A model generated the notes under the pieces. The model searched no databases. It was not told the origin of the DNA and saw only the letters and a program-made list of their open reading frames with translations. From contig NZ_JAPCHY010000013.1 in NCBI RefSeq assembly GCF_026107455.2, positions 1 to 64,000 on the forward strand: a DNA stretch of 64,000 bases. The letters run 5' to 3'. Positions 26,932-35,164 of this stretch are shown one piece after another. Source of the stretch: Xanthomonas chitinilytica (lineage in GTDB: Bacteria; Pseudomonadota; Gammaproteobacteria; Xanthomonadales; Xanthomonadaceae). How positions within the stretch are numbered: position 1 is the stretch's first letter; each line of letters begins with the position of its first letter. Both the position numbers and the translations under genes were made by a program.

Positions 26932-28098
26932 TCACAACGGCTGTGCGCCCTCGCCGAGGATATCCATGTATGGCTGGTAGGCAAAAATCTTGTAACGCTG
27001 CTTGCCGGTGATTTCGGCAATGATCCCGTCCTTGCCCATCACCTCCAGGCCACGCGCGACCGCCGGTTTGGACAAGCCGGTTTCCTTCACCAGCAGCGGG
27101 ATCGTGCGCAAGGGGTTGCGGGTGAATGCCTCGTGCAGTTGGAGGGCAGTGCCGGCAATGCGTCCACTGCCGCGCAGGCGCTCCCGATCCCCCTGGAACA
27201 GTTGCAGCAGGCGCTGCGCCGTATCCACCGCCTGCCCCGATGTTGCGGTTACGCCATCGAAGAAGAAGCGCAGCCACCCTTCCCAATCACCCCTGGTGCG
27301 CACGGCATCCAGCCTCTGGTAGTACTCCTCCCGTCGTGACTTGAAGTACAGGCTCAGGTACAGCGACGGCTCTTCCAGCAGCCCCGCGTCACACAGCATC
27401 AGGACGATCAGCAGCCGCCCCAGACGCCCGTTGCCATCGAGGAAGGGGTGTATGGTTTCGAACTGCACATGCGCAAGCGCGGCCCGTGCCAGCGGCGAGA
27501 TGCCGTCTTCGGTGGCATGCAGGAATTGCTCCAGCGCACCCAGGCACGCTTGCAGGTGATCCGCCGGCGGAGGCACGAATTGGGCGCGGTCTGGACTGGG
27601 GCCACCCAGCCATACCGGCGTCCGGCGAAACTCTCCCGGGGCCTTGGCGTTTCCGCGCCCCCGCCGCAACAGGTGCTCATGCATTTCTCGCAGCAAACGC
27701 AGTGACAGCGGGAAGCCTCCTCGCAGCCGCATCAGGCCATGCTCGAGGGCATCGACATAGTTGGAAACTTCCCGGACGTCATCCAGCGGAACGCCGGGAG
27801 CCTGGTCCAGTTCGTACAGCAACAGATCCGACAACGAGGATTGCGTGCCCTCGATCTGCGAGGACAGCAGCGCTTCCTTGCGCACATACTGGTACAGGAA
27901 CAGGCGCGCATCCGGCAGGATGCGGGTGATGCCCTTGAGTTCCCCCAGCGCAACCAACGCCCGGTCGCGACGAGTGGCAAGGTCCTGATCCAGTTGCAGC
28001 GGGGGTGCCGGAGGCAACGGCGCAGGGATGAATGCCTTGTACGGCAACCCGTTCAGAGAACTGGTGACATATGTGCCGGTCGTTCTGGCCACAAACAT
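26932..28098 (-). CDS. Fic-family AMPylase with N-terminal inhibitory motif and C-terminal winged-helix-like region
   Basis: The 388-residue protein has the active Fic motif HPFLDGNGRLGR (217-228), including catalytic His217. It also has the class II inhibitory motif SxxxEG at 79-84 (SSQIEG). The C-terminal third (about 310-388) has a helix-turn-helix-like segment TIPLLVKETGLSKPAVARGLEVM. Family members transfer AMP from ATP to target proteins; the inhibitory helix keeps them off until relieved. It is the first gene of fic-mod-res: its stop touches an upstream ATG of mod as TGATG. The target is unknown. Confidence 0.9.
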   Translation of the reverse strand: MFVARTTGTYVTSSLNGLPYKAFIPAPLPPAPPLQLDQDLATRRDRALVALGELKGITRILPDARLFLYQYVRKEALLSSQIEGTQSSLSDLLLYELDQAPGVPLDDVREVSNYVDALEHGLMRLRGGFPLSLRLLREMHEHLLRRGRGNAKAPGEFRRTPVWLGGPSPDRAQFVPPPADHLQACLGALEQFLHATEDGISPLARAALAHVQFETIHPFLDGNGRLGRLLIVLMLCDAGLLEEPSLYLSLYFKSRREEYYQRLDAVRTRGDWEGWLRFFFDGVTATSGQAVDTAQRLLQLFQGDRERLRGSGRIAGTALQLHEAFTRNPLRTIPLLVKETGLSKPAVARGLEVMGKDGIIAEITGKQRYKIFAYQPYMDILGEGAQPL

Positions 28099-28125
28099 TC
28101 CTTGTCAGGGACGATTTTCGGCCAA

Positions 28126-28154
28126 ATCGTTACTTAGATAGAGGATGTCGTCAA
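28126..28154 (-). promoter_or_regulatory. Candidate promoter of the fic-mod-res operon
   Basis: On the minus strand a -35-like TTGACG (28154-28149) is followed after 17 bases by AACGAT (28131-28126), 28 bases before the fic ATG at 28098. The -35 is good and the -10 weak. The CGTTACTTAG sites at 28128-28137 and 28168-28177 overlap or flank it. Confidence 0.4.
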
Positions 28155-28203
28155 CTTACTCCCGTTGCGTTACTTAGCCGAACCACTTTCCTGCTAAGTA
28201 ACG
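28128..28203. promoter_or_regulatory. Three CGTTACTTAG operator-like repeats upstream of fic
   Basis: The 10-mer CGTTACTTAG occurs exactly at 28128-28137 and 28168-28177 on the plus strand and at 28194-28203 in inverse orientation. The two plus copies are 40 bases apart. They bracket the candidate fic promoter. A repressor binding here is likely; the Fic C-terminal region is one candidate. Confidence 0.6.
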
Positions 28204-28307
28204 CTTACGCCGGTCTGGGAGAAACCGAGGCCTCTCTCCGGCAGCAACGCTCCAACAGTTCATTCCTGCCCTTGTGAAGAAATCCGTCACATATCGTCAG
28301 CGGCACA

Positions 28308-28338
28308 AAACGTCCGCGAGGAAAACCCGCGAGCGTTT
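28308..28338 (-). terminator. Weak hairpin after oleA
   Basis: Arms AAACG/CGTTT (28308-28312 and 28334-28338) with inner CGCG pairs form an imperfect hairpin, with a short T run on the minus strand after it. It lies 31 bases past the oleA stop. The stem has a mismatch and a wobble, so it is only a possible terminator. Confidence 0.3.
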
Positions 28339-28368
28339 GCGATATTGCAGGATGGCACTTGAGTCGTG

Positions 28369-29385
28369 TTACCAGACCACTTCGGCCATCGAGCAGTTCA
28401 GGCCCGAGCCGATGCCCATCAGCGCGATGCGGTCGCCCTTCTTGAGCTTGCCCAGCTGGCGCAGCTTGCTCAGCACGATCGGCACGCTGGCCGGGCCGAT
28501 GTTGCCGTGCTCGCCGAAGATGGTCATCACCTTCTTCGGGTCGATGCCGAACGACTTGATGAAGGCGTTGGTATGCGGCTGGCTGACCTGGTGGATGACG
28601 AACTGGTCCAGTTCCTCCACCGCCCAGCCGAGGCCGGCCTTGGCGGCGATGAAGGTCTTCTGCGCCAGCTTGATGCCTTCGATCAGCAGCAGCCGGGTGT
28701 CGGTGACCATGCGGTCCAGGTTGCCCAGGCACAGCTTGTTCCACTGGTTGGCCGAACGGGTCACGCCGCCCTTGTAGCGCGGGGCCTCGGGCACCAGTTC
28801 CGAGCGCGCCATCACCATCGCCGCCGCGCCGGAACCGGTGGTCAGCGCCGCCAGTTCGTTGCGGAAGGCCTCGGCGGTGACGTCCGGGGCGGTCATGCGC
28901 TCCAGGGTCTTTTCGTAGACCAGGTTGGAGGTCTCGCCGTCGACGATCAGCGCGTAGTCGATCTCGCCGCGCTCGAGCATGCGCGCGGCCACGTCCATGC
29001 CGTTGATGAAGGCCAGGCAGGCGTTGGCGATGTCGAAGGTCATGCACTCTTCGCCGGTGCCGAGGTTGCCGGAGACGATGCTGGCGGTGGACGGCTCCAG
29101 GTAGTCGCGGCTGACCGAGGTGTTGACCAGCAGGCCGATCCGGTCGGCGCCGATGCCGGCGTCTTCCAGCGCCTTGCGCGCGGCCAGGGTGGCGGCGTCG
29201 GAGGCCTGCACGTCGGCGTCCCACAGGCGGCGCGCGTGGATGCCGGCGATGTCGCCGAGCACGTCGGTGCGGATGCCGAGCCGGTCCAGCGTGGGCTGCA
29301 ACCGCTCGTTGATTTCCTTGGAAGTCAGCGTATGCGGCGCATCGATGTGCGCCAGTCCCGCGATCGAGACATTCTTGAAAAGCAT
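28369..29385 (-). CDS. oleA: OleA, thiolase-fold head-to-head condensing enzyme
   Basis: The 338-residue protein has the catalytic triad of Xanthomonas OleA: Cys123 (NACLAF), His265 (IHQVSQPH) and Asn295 (HGNIGPAS). It also has Glu97 (LEPST), the base from the partner subunit that distinguishes OleA from FabH. OleA condenses two fatty acyl-CoAs into a 2-alkyl-3-ketoacid, the first step to long-chain olefins. A palindrome overlapping a -10-like TAGAAT lies just upstream. It is cut off from oleB by the RM island. Confidence 0.93.
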   Translation of the reverse strand: MLFKNVSIAGLAHIDAPHTLTSKEINERLQPTLDRLGIRTDVLGDIAGIHARRLWDADVQASDAATLAARKALEDAGIGADRIGLLVNTSVSRDYLEPSTASIVSGNLGTGEECMTFDIANACLAFINGMDVAARMLERGEIDYALIVDGETSNLVYEKTLERMTAPDVTAEAFRNELAALTTGSGAAAMVMARSELVPEAPRYKGGVTRSANQWNKLCLGNLDRMVTDTRLLLIEGIKLAQKTFIAAKAGLGWAVEELDQFVIHQVSQPHTNAFIKSFGIDPKKVMTIFGEHGNIGPASVPIVLSKLRQLGKLKKGDRIALMGIGSGLNCSMAEVVW

Positions 29386-29390
29386 CGGGA

Positions 29391-29430
29391 TAGCGCCAAG
29401 GGTCGGCGAAGGGGGCGCTATTCTAGCGCC
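29391..29430. promoter_or_regulatory. Operator-like palindrome in the oleA promoter
   Basis: A 17-base palindrome with arms GGCGCTA and TAGCGCC and a 3-base centre lies at 29414-29430. A third TAGCGCC half-site is at 29391-29397. On the minus strand the palindrome contains TAGAAT (29425-29420), one mismatch from the -10 consensus. It sits 29 to 45 bases before the oleA start. Confidence 0.5.
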
Positions 29431-29486
29431 TGCCTGCCTTCACCGCATCTTTACAAAATGCCGCCGCAGCGTATGGAAACGCGCAT

Positions 29487-29804
29487 TCAGCGGGGCGGGC
29501 ACTGGTACGCCTGGTAGCGCTGGCTGCCATCGGCCGGCAACCCGGCCGCCTGCACGGCGTTGGCGCCGGCGCTGGGCGCCTCGTTGCGCGCCAGGGTTTC
29601 CAGTTCTTCCTGCACCCGCAGCGGGTTGCGGTTGTAGAAGCCGACCTTGTTCTTGACCGTGACCACGATCTCGCCCTTGTGCTGGCAGCCGGCCGGCAAC
29701 GGCCCGGCGGGCAGCACCCGCACCGTCTTGCCGGACGACTCGATCGGCACCCAGGTGCAGGCGGCGGTGCTGGCGATCAGGACGGACAGGAGCAGGACGC
29801 GCAT
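29487..29804 (-). CDS. DUF4156 lipoprotein
   Basis: The 105-residue protein has a lipoprotein signal (IASTAAC) and a mature part with VRVLPAGPLPAGCQHKGEIVVTVKNKVGFYNRN, ending SQRYQAYQCPP. This fits DUF4156 (RcsF-like small lipoproteins) of unknown role. It is a single gene between oleA and the M16 peptidase. Confidence 0.75.
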   Translation of the reverse strand: MRVLLLSVLIASTAACTWVPIESSGKTVRVLPAGPLPAGCQHKGEIVVTVKNKVGFYNRNPLRVQEELETLARNEAPSAGANAVQAAGLPADGSQRYQAYQCPPR

Positions 29805-29903
29805 GGGCTGGACCTTTGTGGATGAGCGGGATGATTGTGCCGCGGTGGACTGAATCGACCGTGATCGCCGCCCTCCCGCAACGGGAGGGCGACGACCGGC
29901 GCC

Positions 29904-32759
29904 TTACCGGGCAGGGGTGGCGTCGACCGGCTTGCCGTCGGCGTCGACCACGATCACCTCGCCCAGGCCGAGCGCGCGCACCGGCGCCTCGGTCTGCTTG
30001 AGGTCGCCCACCACCACCCAGGTCAGCGCGGCCGGGTCCAGGGTGGTCGCGGCCTGCTGCACCTGGGCCGGGGTCAGGGCCTCGATCTCGGCCTTGCGCT
30101 TGAACACGTAGTCGTCCGGGCGCTGGTAGCGGACGATCCCGCCGATGGTGTTCATCACCGCGTTGGCGGTCTCGTAGGCGCCGGGCAGGCTCAGGGTCTG
30201 GATGTTGCGGATGCGGCTCACCTCGGCCTCGCTCGGCGGCCGCTGGCCGCTGGCGAAGGCGCTGATCTCCTTCTGCATCTCGCCCAGCGCATCGGCGGTC
30301 TTGTCGATCTGCACCGGCGCGATCGCCATCCACGGCCGCTGGCCGAGGGCGCCGCTGGCCATCGAGCGGGCGCCGTAGGACCAGTGCTTGTCCTCGCGCA
30401 GGTTCATGTTCAGGCGCGAGGTGAAGTCGCCGCCGAGCACGCCGTTGGCGATGTCGAAGCGGGTGGCGCCGTCGTCCATGGTCGAAGGCACCAGCTGGCC
30501 GGCGAACAGGTTGGCCTGCACCGCGCCGGGCTGGTCGATCAGGTAGACGCGGGCAGCGGACGGGCGCGCCACTTCCGCCGGCGGCTCGATCCGCGGCGCG
30601 CTGCCGCTGCTCTTCCAGTCGCCGAAGTGGCGGTTGAGCAGCGGCACGATCTCCTTCAGGGTGGTGGCGCCGACCACGATCAGGGTGCCCTGCTCCGGGC
30701 GCAGCCAGTCGTTGTGGAAGTCGACCAGGTCCTCGCGGGTCAGCGCGGCGATGGCCTCCTCGCTGCCGCTGCCGGTGAACGGGATCGCGTACGGATGGCC
30801 CTCGCCGTACAGCAGCGGCGGCAGCACCCGCATCGCCACCGCGCTCGGGTTGACCTTCTCCTGCTTGATCCCGGCGATCCAGGTGGCCTTGATGCGCTCG
30901 ATCTCGGCCGGGTCGAAGCGCGGCCGGCGCAGCATGTCCGCGTACAGCGCCAGCGACGGCTCCAGGTTCTCCTTCAGTGCCGACAGGAACACGTTGCCGC
31001 CGTCCAGCGAAGCGCCGGCACCCAGCTGCGCGCCCAGCGCGTCGGCAGCGTCGGCGAAGGCCAGCGAACCTCGCTCGCCCGCGCCTTCGTCGAGCATGCT
31101 CATGGTGAAGCTGGCGGTGCCGGGCTTGCGGCCCTGGTCGGCGCTGTAGCCGCCCGGGAACTCGTAGCTGAACTGCACCACCGGGATGTCGTGGCGCTCG
31201 GCCAGGATCACCCGGGTGCCGTTCTTCAGCGTGGTCCGCTGCAGGGCCGGGAACTTCAGTTCCGGGAAGGTCTTGGTGACCGGCACGCCGGCACTGCGGT
31301 CGACGTCGCTGGGCAGGGTCGAGTACTTCGGGTCCACCGCCGGCAGCTGGAACGGCGCCGGCTTGGCCGAGGGCAGTTCCTCCAGCGCCACGCGCTCGCC
31401 CGGCTCGACCACGATGGTGTGGTCGCCCTTGCCCAGCCACTTGCCGGCCACCGCCTGGAGATCGCCGGCGGTGGCCTTGTCGATGTTGGCCAGCGAGGTG
31501 CGGAAGCAGCCGGGGTCGCCCTCGTACACCGCGCACTCGGCCAGCGCGTCGGCCTTGCCGCCGAAGCCGCCGATGCGCTCGATGCCGCGGATGAAGCCGG
31601 CGCGGAACGCGGTCTTGGCGCGCGCCAGCTCGTCGGCGCTCGGGCCTTCGGCGATCAGCCGCTTGAGCTCCTCGTCGATGATCGCCTCGACCTTGGCCGC
31701 ATCCACGCCCTGCTTGACGGTGGCGACGATGCCGAAGTTGGAACCCAGCTGCGAGGCCCAGGCGCCGGCGCTGATGCTGTCCACCAGCTTGTCCTGGTGC
31801 AGCAGGCGCTGGTCCAGGCGCGAGGACTTGCTGCCGCCGAGCACGCGCGCGAACACCTGCAGCTGGTCGATGTCGACGGTGCCGGTCTGGGCCACGTTCC
31901 AGACGCGGTAGATGCGCGCCTGCGGCACCTTGTCGGTCATCACCTCGCGGGTGGACTCGGCGCGCCGGGCCACGTTCACTTCCGGCTGCGCCATGCTCGG
32001 ACCGGCCGGGATGTCGCCGAAGTAGCGCGCCACCTTCTCCTTGGCGGTGGCCAGGTCGATGTCGCCGGCCAGCACCAGCACCGCGTTGTTGGGGCCGTAC
32101 CAGGTGCGGAACCACTGCTTCACGTCGTCCAGCGAGGCGGCGTTGAGGTCGTTCATCGAGCCGATCACGCCGTGGTGGTACGGGTGCCCGGCCGGGTACA
32201 GCGCACGGGTCAGCTTGTCCCATACCTGGCCATAGGGCTGGTTCTCGCCCTGGCGCTTCTCGTTCTGCACCACGCCGCGCTGCTCGTCGAGCGCGGCCTG
32301 GTCGATCGCGCCGAGCAGGTGGCCCATGCGGTCGGATTCCATCCACAGCGCCATGTCCAGCGCGGTGGTCGGCACGTTCTGGAAGTAGTTGGTGCGGTCG
32401 GTGTTGGTGGTGCCGTTCTGGTTGGTCACGCCCACCTGCTTGAACGGCTCGAAGAACTCGCCGTCGTGGTTCTCGCTGCCCTGGAACATCAGGTGCTCGA
32501 ACAGGTGGGCGAAGCCGGTGCGGCCGGCCGGCTCGTCCTTGGCGCCGACGTGGTACCAGATGTTGACCGCCACCACCGGCGCCTTGCGGTCGGTGTGCAC
32601 CACCACCCGCAGGCCGTTGGGCAGGGTGAACTGTTCGAACGGGATATCGACCTTGGCCGCAGCCGCCGGCCGGGCCAGTGCCTGCGTGGGCGCGAACGCG
32701 AGACCGCCGAGCGCGGCGGACAGGGCAACGGCGAGCAGGGCGGGACGGACGACGGTCAT
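29904..32759 (-). CDS. Two-domain M16 zinc peptidase (exported)
   Basis: The 951-residue protein has a signal peptide (ending about ALARPAAA) and an N-terminal half with the inverted zinc motif HLFEH (in FAHLFEHLMFQG, near residues 84-88). The C-terminal half repeats the fold without a zinc site (PVVQFSYEFPGGYSADQG), as in pitrilysin-type fused enzymes. It likely degrades peptides in the periplasm. AAGGAAAG precedes the ATG at 32759. Confidence 0.9.
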   Translation of the reverse strand: MTVVRPALLAVALSAALGGLAFAPTQALARPAAAAKVDIPFEQFTLPNGLRVVVHTDRKAPVVAVNIWYHVGAKDEPAGRTGFAHLFEHLMFQGSENHDGEFFEPFKQVGVTNQNGTTNTDRTNYFQNVPTTALDMALWMESDRMGHLLGAIDQAALDEQRGVVQNEKRQGENQPYGQVWDKLTRALYPAGHPYHHGVIGSMNDLNAASLDDVKQWFRTWYGPNNAVLVLAGDIDLATAKEKVARYFGDIPAGPSMAQPEVNVARRAESTREVMTDKVPQARIYRVWNVAQTGTVDIDQLQVFARVLGGSKSSRLDQRLLHQDKLVDSISAGAWASQLGSNFGIVATVKQGVDAAKVEAIIDEELKRLIAEGPSADELARAKTAFRAGFIRGIERIGGFGGKADALAECAVYEGDPGCFRTSLANIDKATAGDLQAVAGKWLGKGDHTIVVEPGERVALEELPSAKPAPFQLPAVDPKYSTLPSDVDRSAGVPVTKTFPELKFPALQRTTLKNGTRVILAERHDIPVVQFSYEFPGGYSADQGRKPGTASFTMSMLDEGAGERGSLAFADAADALGAQLGAGASLDGGNVFLSALKENLEPSLALYADMLRRPRFDPAEIERIKATWIAGIKQEKVNPSAVAMRVLPPLLYGEGHPYAIPFTGSGSEEAIAALTREDLVDFHNDWLRPEQGTLIVVGATTLKEIVPLLNRHFGDWKSSGSAPRIEPPAEVARPSAARVYLIDQPGAVQANLFAGQLVPSTMDDGATRFDIANGVLGGDFTSRLNMNLREDKHWSYGARSMASGALGQRPWMAIAPVQIDKTADALGEMQKEISAFASGQRPPSEAEVSRIRNIQTLSLPGAYETANAVMNTIGGIVRYQRPDDYVFKRKAEIEALTPAQVQQAATTLDPAALTWVVVGDLKQTEAPVRALGLGEVIVVDADGKPVDATPAR

Positions 32760-32901
32760 TCCACTTTCCTTGAGTAATGAATGTGAAAGCGATCGTAGCC
32801 GGCGGCGCCTGCGAACACATCCGCCAGCAGTCATGGCCGGCACGCGGGCCGGTGACCGGGGCGGCGGCGCCTCTTCGAGCCCGCCCGGAACCGTCCAGAC
32901 A

Positions 32902-32946
32902 GTGTCCGCCAGCCCTGCGGCGGACGGCGGGGCGGACAGCGGACAC
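32902..32946. promoter_or_regulatory. Inverted repeat, possible enhancer for the sigma-54 promoter
   Basis: GTGTCCGC (32902-32909) and its exact inverse GCGGACAC (32939-32946) flank 29 bases that hold further CGGAC units. The pair lies 43-87 bases upstream of the -24 element, a normal place for a bacterial enhancer-binding activator. The activator is unknown. Confidence 0.5.
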
Positions 32947-32988
32947 CGACCGTCCGGAAAAATATCAAGCAATTTCAATAGCTTGAAG

Positions 32989-33004
32989 TTGGCACGAGTC
33001 ATGC
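32989..33004 (+). promoter_or_regulatory. Sigma-54 promoter of the VQVRP repeat-protein gene
   Basis: TTGGCACGAGTCATGC has GG at 32991-32992 and GC at 33003-33004, the exact 10-base separation of -24/-12 promoters. The -24 box is perfect; the -12 has ATGC instead of TTGC. Transcription would begin near 33016, about 140 bases before the ATG at 33154. Confidence 0.7.
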
Positions 33005-33153
33005 GTTGCTTACCGGCGTGAAAGCCCGGTTCCAACGAAACATGACCAAGGGCTGAACGAAATGATTGAAGTGCAGATTTTTCTTGCATCCCCAGTTTCG
33101 GTGTACTACCTTACTACCACACCACTGCTCACCAACACTAAATAGGTACCGCC

Positions 33154-33612
33154 ATGAACGCCAAGTCTCTCGCCATCGCCATCGCCATCGCCGCCGGACT
33201 GGGTTCGACCGCGCAGGCCGCCAACAACATCGTCACCCTGGAGACCGTGCAGGTCCGTCCCTCGGCCGAGCAGATCGCCCAGCAGCAGCACGAACTGCGC
33301 AGCGACATCCCGACCCTGGCCGCCGTGCAGGTGCGCCCGACCGCCGGCCAGATCGTCGAGCGCAATGCCGAACTGGCGGCCAGCCAGTCGGTGGTCACGC
33401 TGGCGGCGGTGCAGGTGCGTCCCTCGCACGAACAGCGCCAGGCGCTGGCCGCCGAGACCGCGCAGGACAACGACCGCAACGCCACCGCGATGGCCGTGGC
33501 CACCGCCATGGGCCAGCTGGCCATTTCGCTGCCGACCCTCTACGTGCGCCCCACCCCGGCCGAGCTGCAGGCACTGGCCATCGACGTCGCCGCCGGCCTG
33601 GTCCGCCAGTAA
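33154..33612 (+). CDS. Secreted repeat protein with VQVRPS/T motifs
   Basis: The 152-residue protein has a signal peptide (MNAKSLAIAIAIAAGLGSTAQA). Its mature part carries four copies of a (V/Y)xVRP[ST] motif, at about 32-37, 58-63, 86-91 and 130-134, three as VQVRP. I do not recognise the family. It has no neighbour in its operon, a long leader, and a sigma-54 promoter with an upstream inverted repeat, so its expression is tightly controlled. A strong hairpin follows. Confidence 0.7.
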   Translation: MNAKSLAIAIAIAAGLGSTAQAANNIVTLETVQVRPSAEQIAQQQHELRSDIPTLAAVQVRPTAGQIVERNAELAASQSVVTLAAVQVRPSHEQRQALAAETAQDNDRNATAMAVATAMGQLAISLPTLYVRPTPAELQALAIDVAAGLVRQ

Positions 33613-33616
33613 GCCG

Positions 33617-33638
33617 CCGTTCCCCCTCGGGGGAACGG
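33617..33638 (+). terminator. Hairpin after the VQVRP gene
   Basis: A perfect 10-bp stem (CCGTTCCCCC with GGGGGAACGG) and a 2-base gap lies 4 bases after the stop. There is no T run, so it may act as a Rho-stalling or stabilising hairpin. Confidence 0.55.
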
Positions 33639-33665
33639 TGCGCCGGCACGGCGTAAACTGCGCCG

Positions 33666-34145
33666 ATGACCGCCGCACCCACGTTCGATGTCCTGCTGTT
33701 CCAACCTGAAATCCCGCCGAATACCGGCAATGTCATCCGCCTCTGCGCGAACACCGGCGCGCGGCTGCACCTGATCGAGCCGCTGGGCTTCGACCTCAGC
33801 GACAGGCAGCTCAAGCGCGCCGGCCTGGACTACCACGAGTACGCGCGGGTGCAGGTCCATCCCGACCTGGATACCGCCCTGCAACGCCTCGCGCCGCGGC
33901 GCCTGTTCGCGCTGAGCACGCGCGGCAGCGTGCGCTACGACAGCGTCCGCTTCGAGGACGGCGATGCCTTCCTGTTCGGCCCGGAAACCCGCGGCCTGCC
34001 GCAGGAGCTGCTCGACGCGCTGCCGGACGGTCGCCGCCTGCGGCTGCCGATGCGCCCGGACAACCGCAGCCTCAACCTGTCCAACACCGTGGCGGTGGTG
34101 GTGTTCGAGGCCTGGCGCCAGCTGGGCTTCGCCGGCGGCCAGTAA
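33666..34145 (+). CDS. trmL: tRNA (cytidine/uridine-34-2'-O)-methyltransferase TrmL
   Basis: The 159-residue SPOUT enzyme has the family segments FQPEIPPNTGNVIRLCANTG, LFGPETRGLPQELLD and RLPMRPDNRSLNLSNTVAVVVFEAWRQ. It methylates the wobble ribose of tRNA-Leu with SAM. The short length without extra domains fits TrmL rather than TrmH. Confidence 0.92.
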   Translation: MTAAPTFDVLLFQPEIPPNTGNVIRLCANTGARLHLIEPLGFDLSDRQLKRAGLDYHEYARVQVHPDLDTALQRLAPRRLFALSTRGSVRYDSVRFEDGDAFLFGPETRGLPQELLDALPDGRRLRLPMRPDNRSLNLSNTVAVVVFEAWRQLGFAGGQ

Positions 34146-34372
34146 CCGGCAAGGTCCGCGCATCGCGGCGCGCCCGCACCGATCGCGCACCGCCATCCAT
34201 TTGCCGCATCGTGTGCCGCCGGAAGCGGCCGCACCGCCACCGGCGCGCATCGACAGCGCCAGTGCGGTCGGCGACCATGGTGCGTGCGGCATGCGATCCG
34301 CACCGCCGGAGGACACCGCGTTCCCGGCTGGCGCCACTTCCCGCGCAGACCCCAGACAAGGAATTCCGTGCA

Positions 34373-35113
34373 ATGACCGGTACGCGACGCACCACGCCCC
34401 GCTATGCGGAACTCGGCGATCTGCTGCAATCGGCCATCGAACGCGGCGACTACGCGGTGGGCGCGTTGCTGCCCACCGAGATGGAACTGTGCGAACGCTT
34501 CGACGTCAGCCGCCACACCGCGCGCGCGGCACTGGCCCGGCTGATCAGCGCCGGGCTGGTGCAGCGCCGTCCCGGCGTCGGCACCCGGGTGATCGCGCAG
34601 AACCCGGCGATCCGCTACGAGCACGGGATCGATTCCATGGAACTGCTGATGCAGTACGCCAGCAGCACCCGGCTGGAACTGCTTTCGGGCCAACGCCTGC
34701 AGGCCGGCACGGACATGGCGCGGCTGCTGGAGATCGACGCTGGCGACGACTACCTGCAGCTGACCGCCCTGCGCCTGGAAGCCCCCTCGCATCCACCGAT
34801 CGCGCTGATCGAGATGCTGGTGCCGATACGGCCGGGACTGGCGACCAAAGCGCTGCTCGATCCGGCCCGCGTCGCGTCGGCCATCGCCGAATACCTCAAC
34901 CCGGCGCGGTTGTCGCAGGTGGAGCAGGTGTTCGACGCCGCCTCGTTCGACGCGCAGGCCGCCAGGGTGCTGGAAATCGGGAAGAACAAGCCGGCGCTGC
35001 GCGTGGTGCGCCGCTACCGCGACGCCCATGGCGCGCTGCTGATGATGGCTACCAGCCTGCATCCCCCGGGCCGTTTCGCCTACCGCACGGTGCTCTCGCG
35101 CGGCCATCGCTGA
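34373..35113 (+). CDS. GntR-family regulator with UTRA domain (HutC subfamily)
   Basis: The 246-residue protein has a winged helix-turn-helix (about 10-78: LLPTEMELCERFDVSRHTARAALARLISAGLVQRRPGVGT) and a UTRA effector domain (about 95-240). HutC-type regulators sense small metabolites. The next gene, gcdH, is convergent, so a link is uncertain. AAGGA lies about 10 bases before the ATG at 34373. Confidence 0.83.
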   Translation: MTGTRRTTPRYAELGDLLQSAIERGDYAVGALLPTEMELCERFDVSRHTARAALARLISAGLVQRRPGVGTRVIAQNPAIRYEHGIDSMELLMQYASSTRLELLSGQRLQAGTDMARLLEIDAGDDYLQLTALRLEAPSHPPIALIEMLVPIRPGLATKALLDPARVASAIAEYLNPARLSQVEQVFDAASFDAQAARVLEIGKNKPALRVVRRYRDAHGALLMMATSLHPPGRFAYRTVLSRGHR

Positions 35114-35164
35114 AGGCGCGCGCGGGCCGGGAACGGCCCGCTGCGGCCGGCCGGCGACGTGCGC

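Noticed and set aside
29440-32946. Very long frame (over 1100 codons) overlapping oleA upstream DNA and the M16 gene
   Set aside because: It is an out-of-frame shadow of the M16 peptidase, rich in Arg/Gly/Pro with no motif. High GC makes stops rare in alternative frames.
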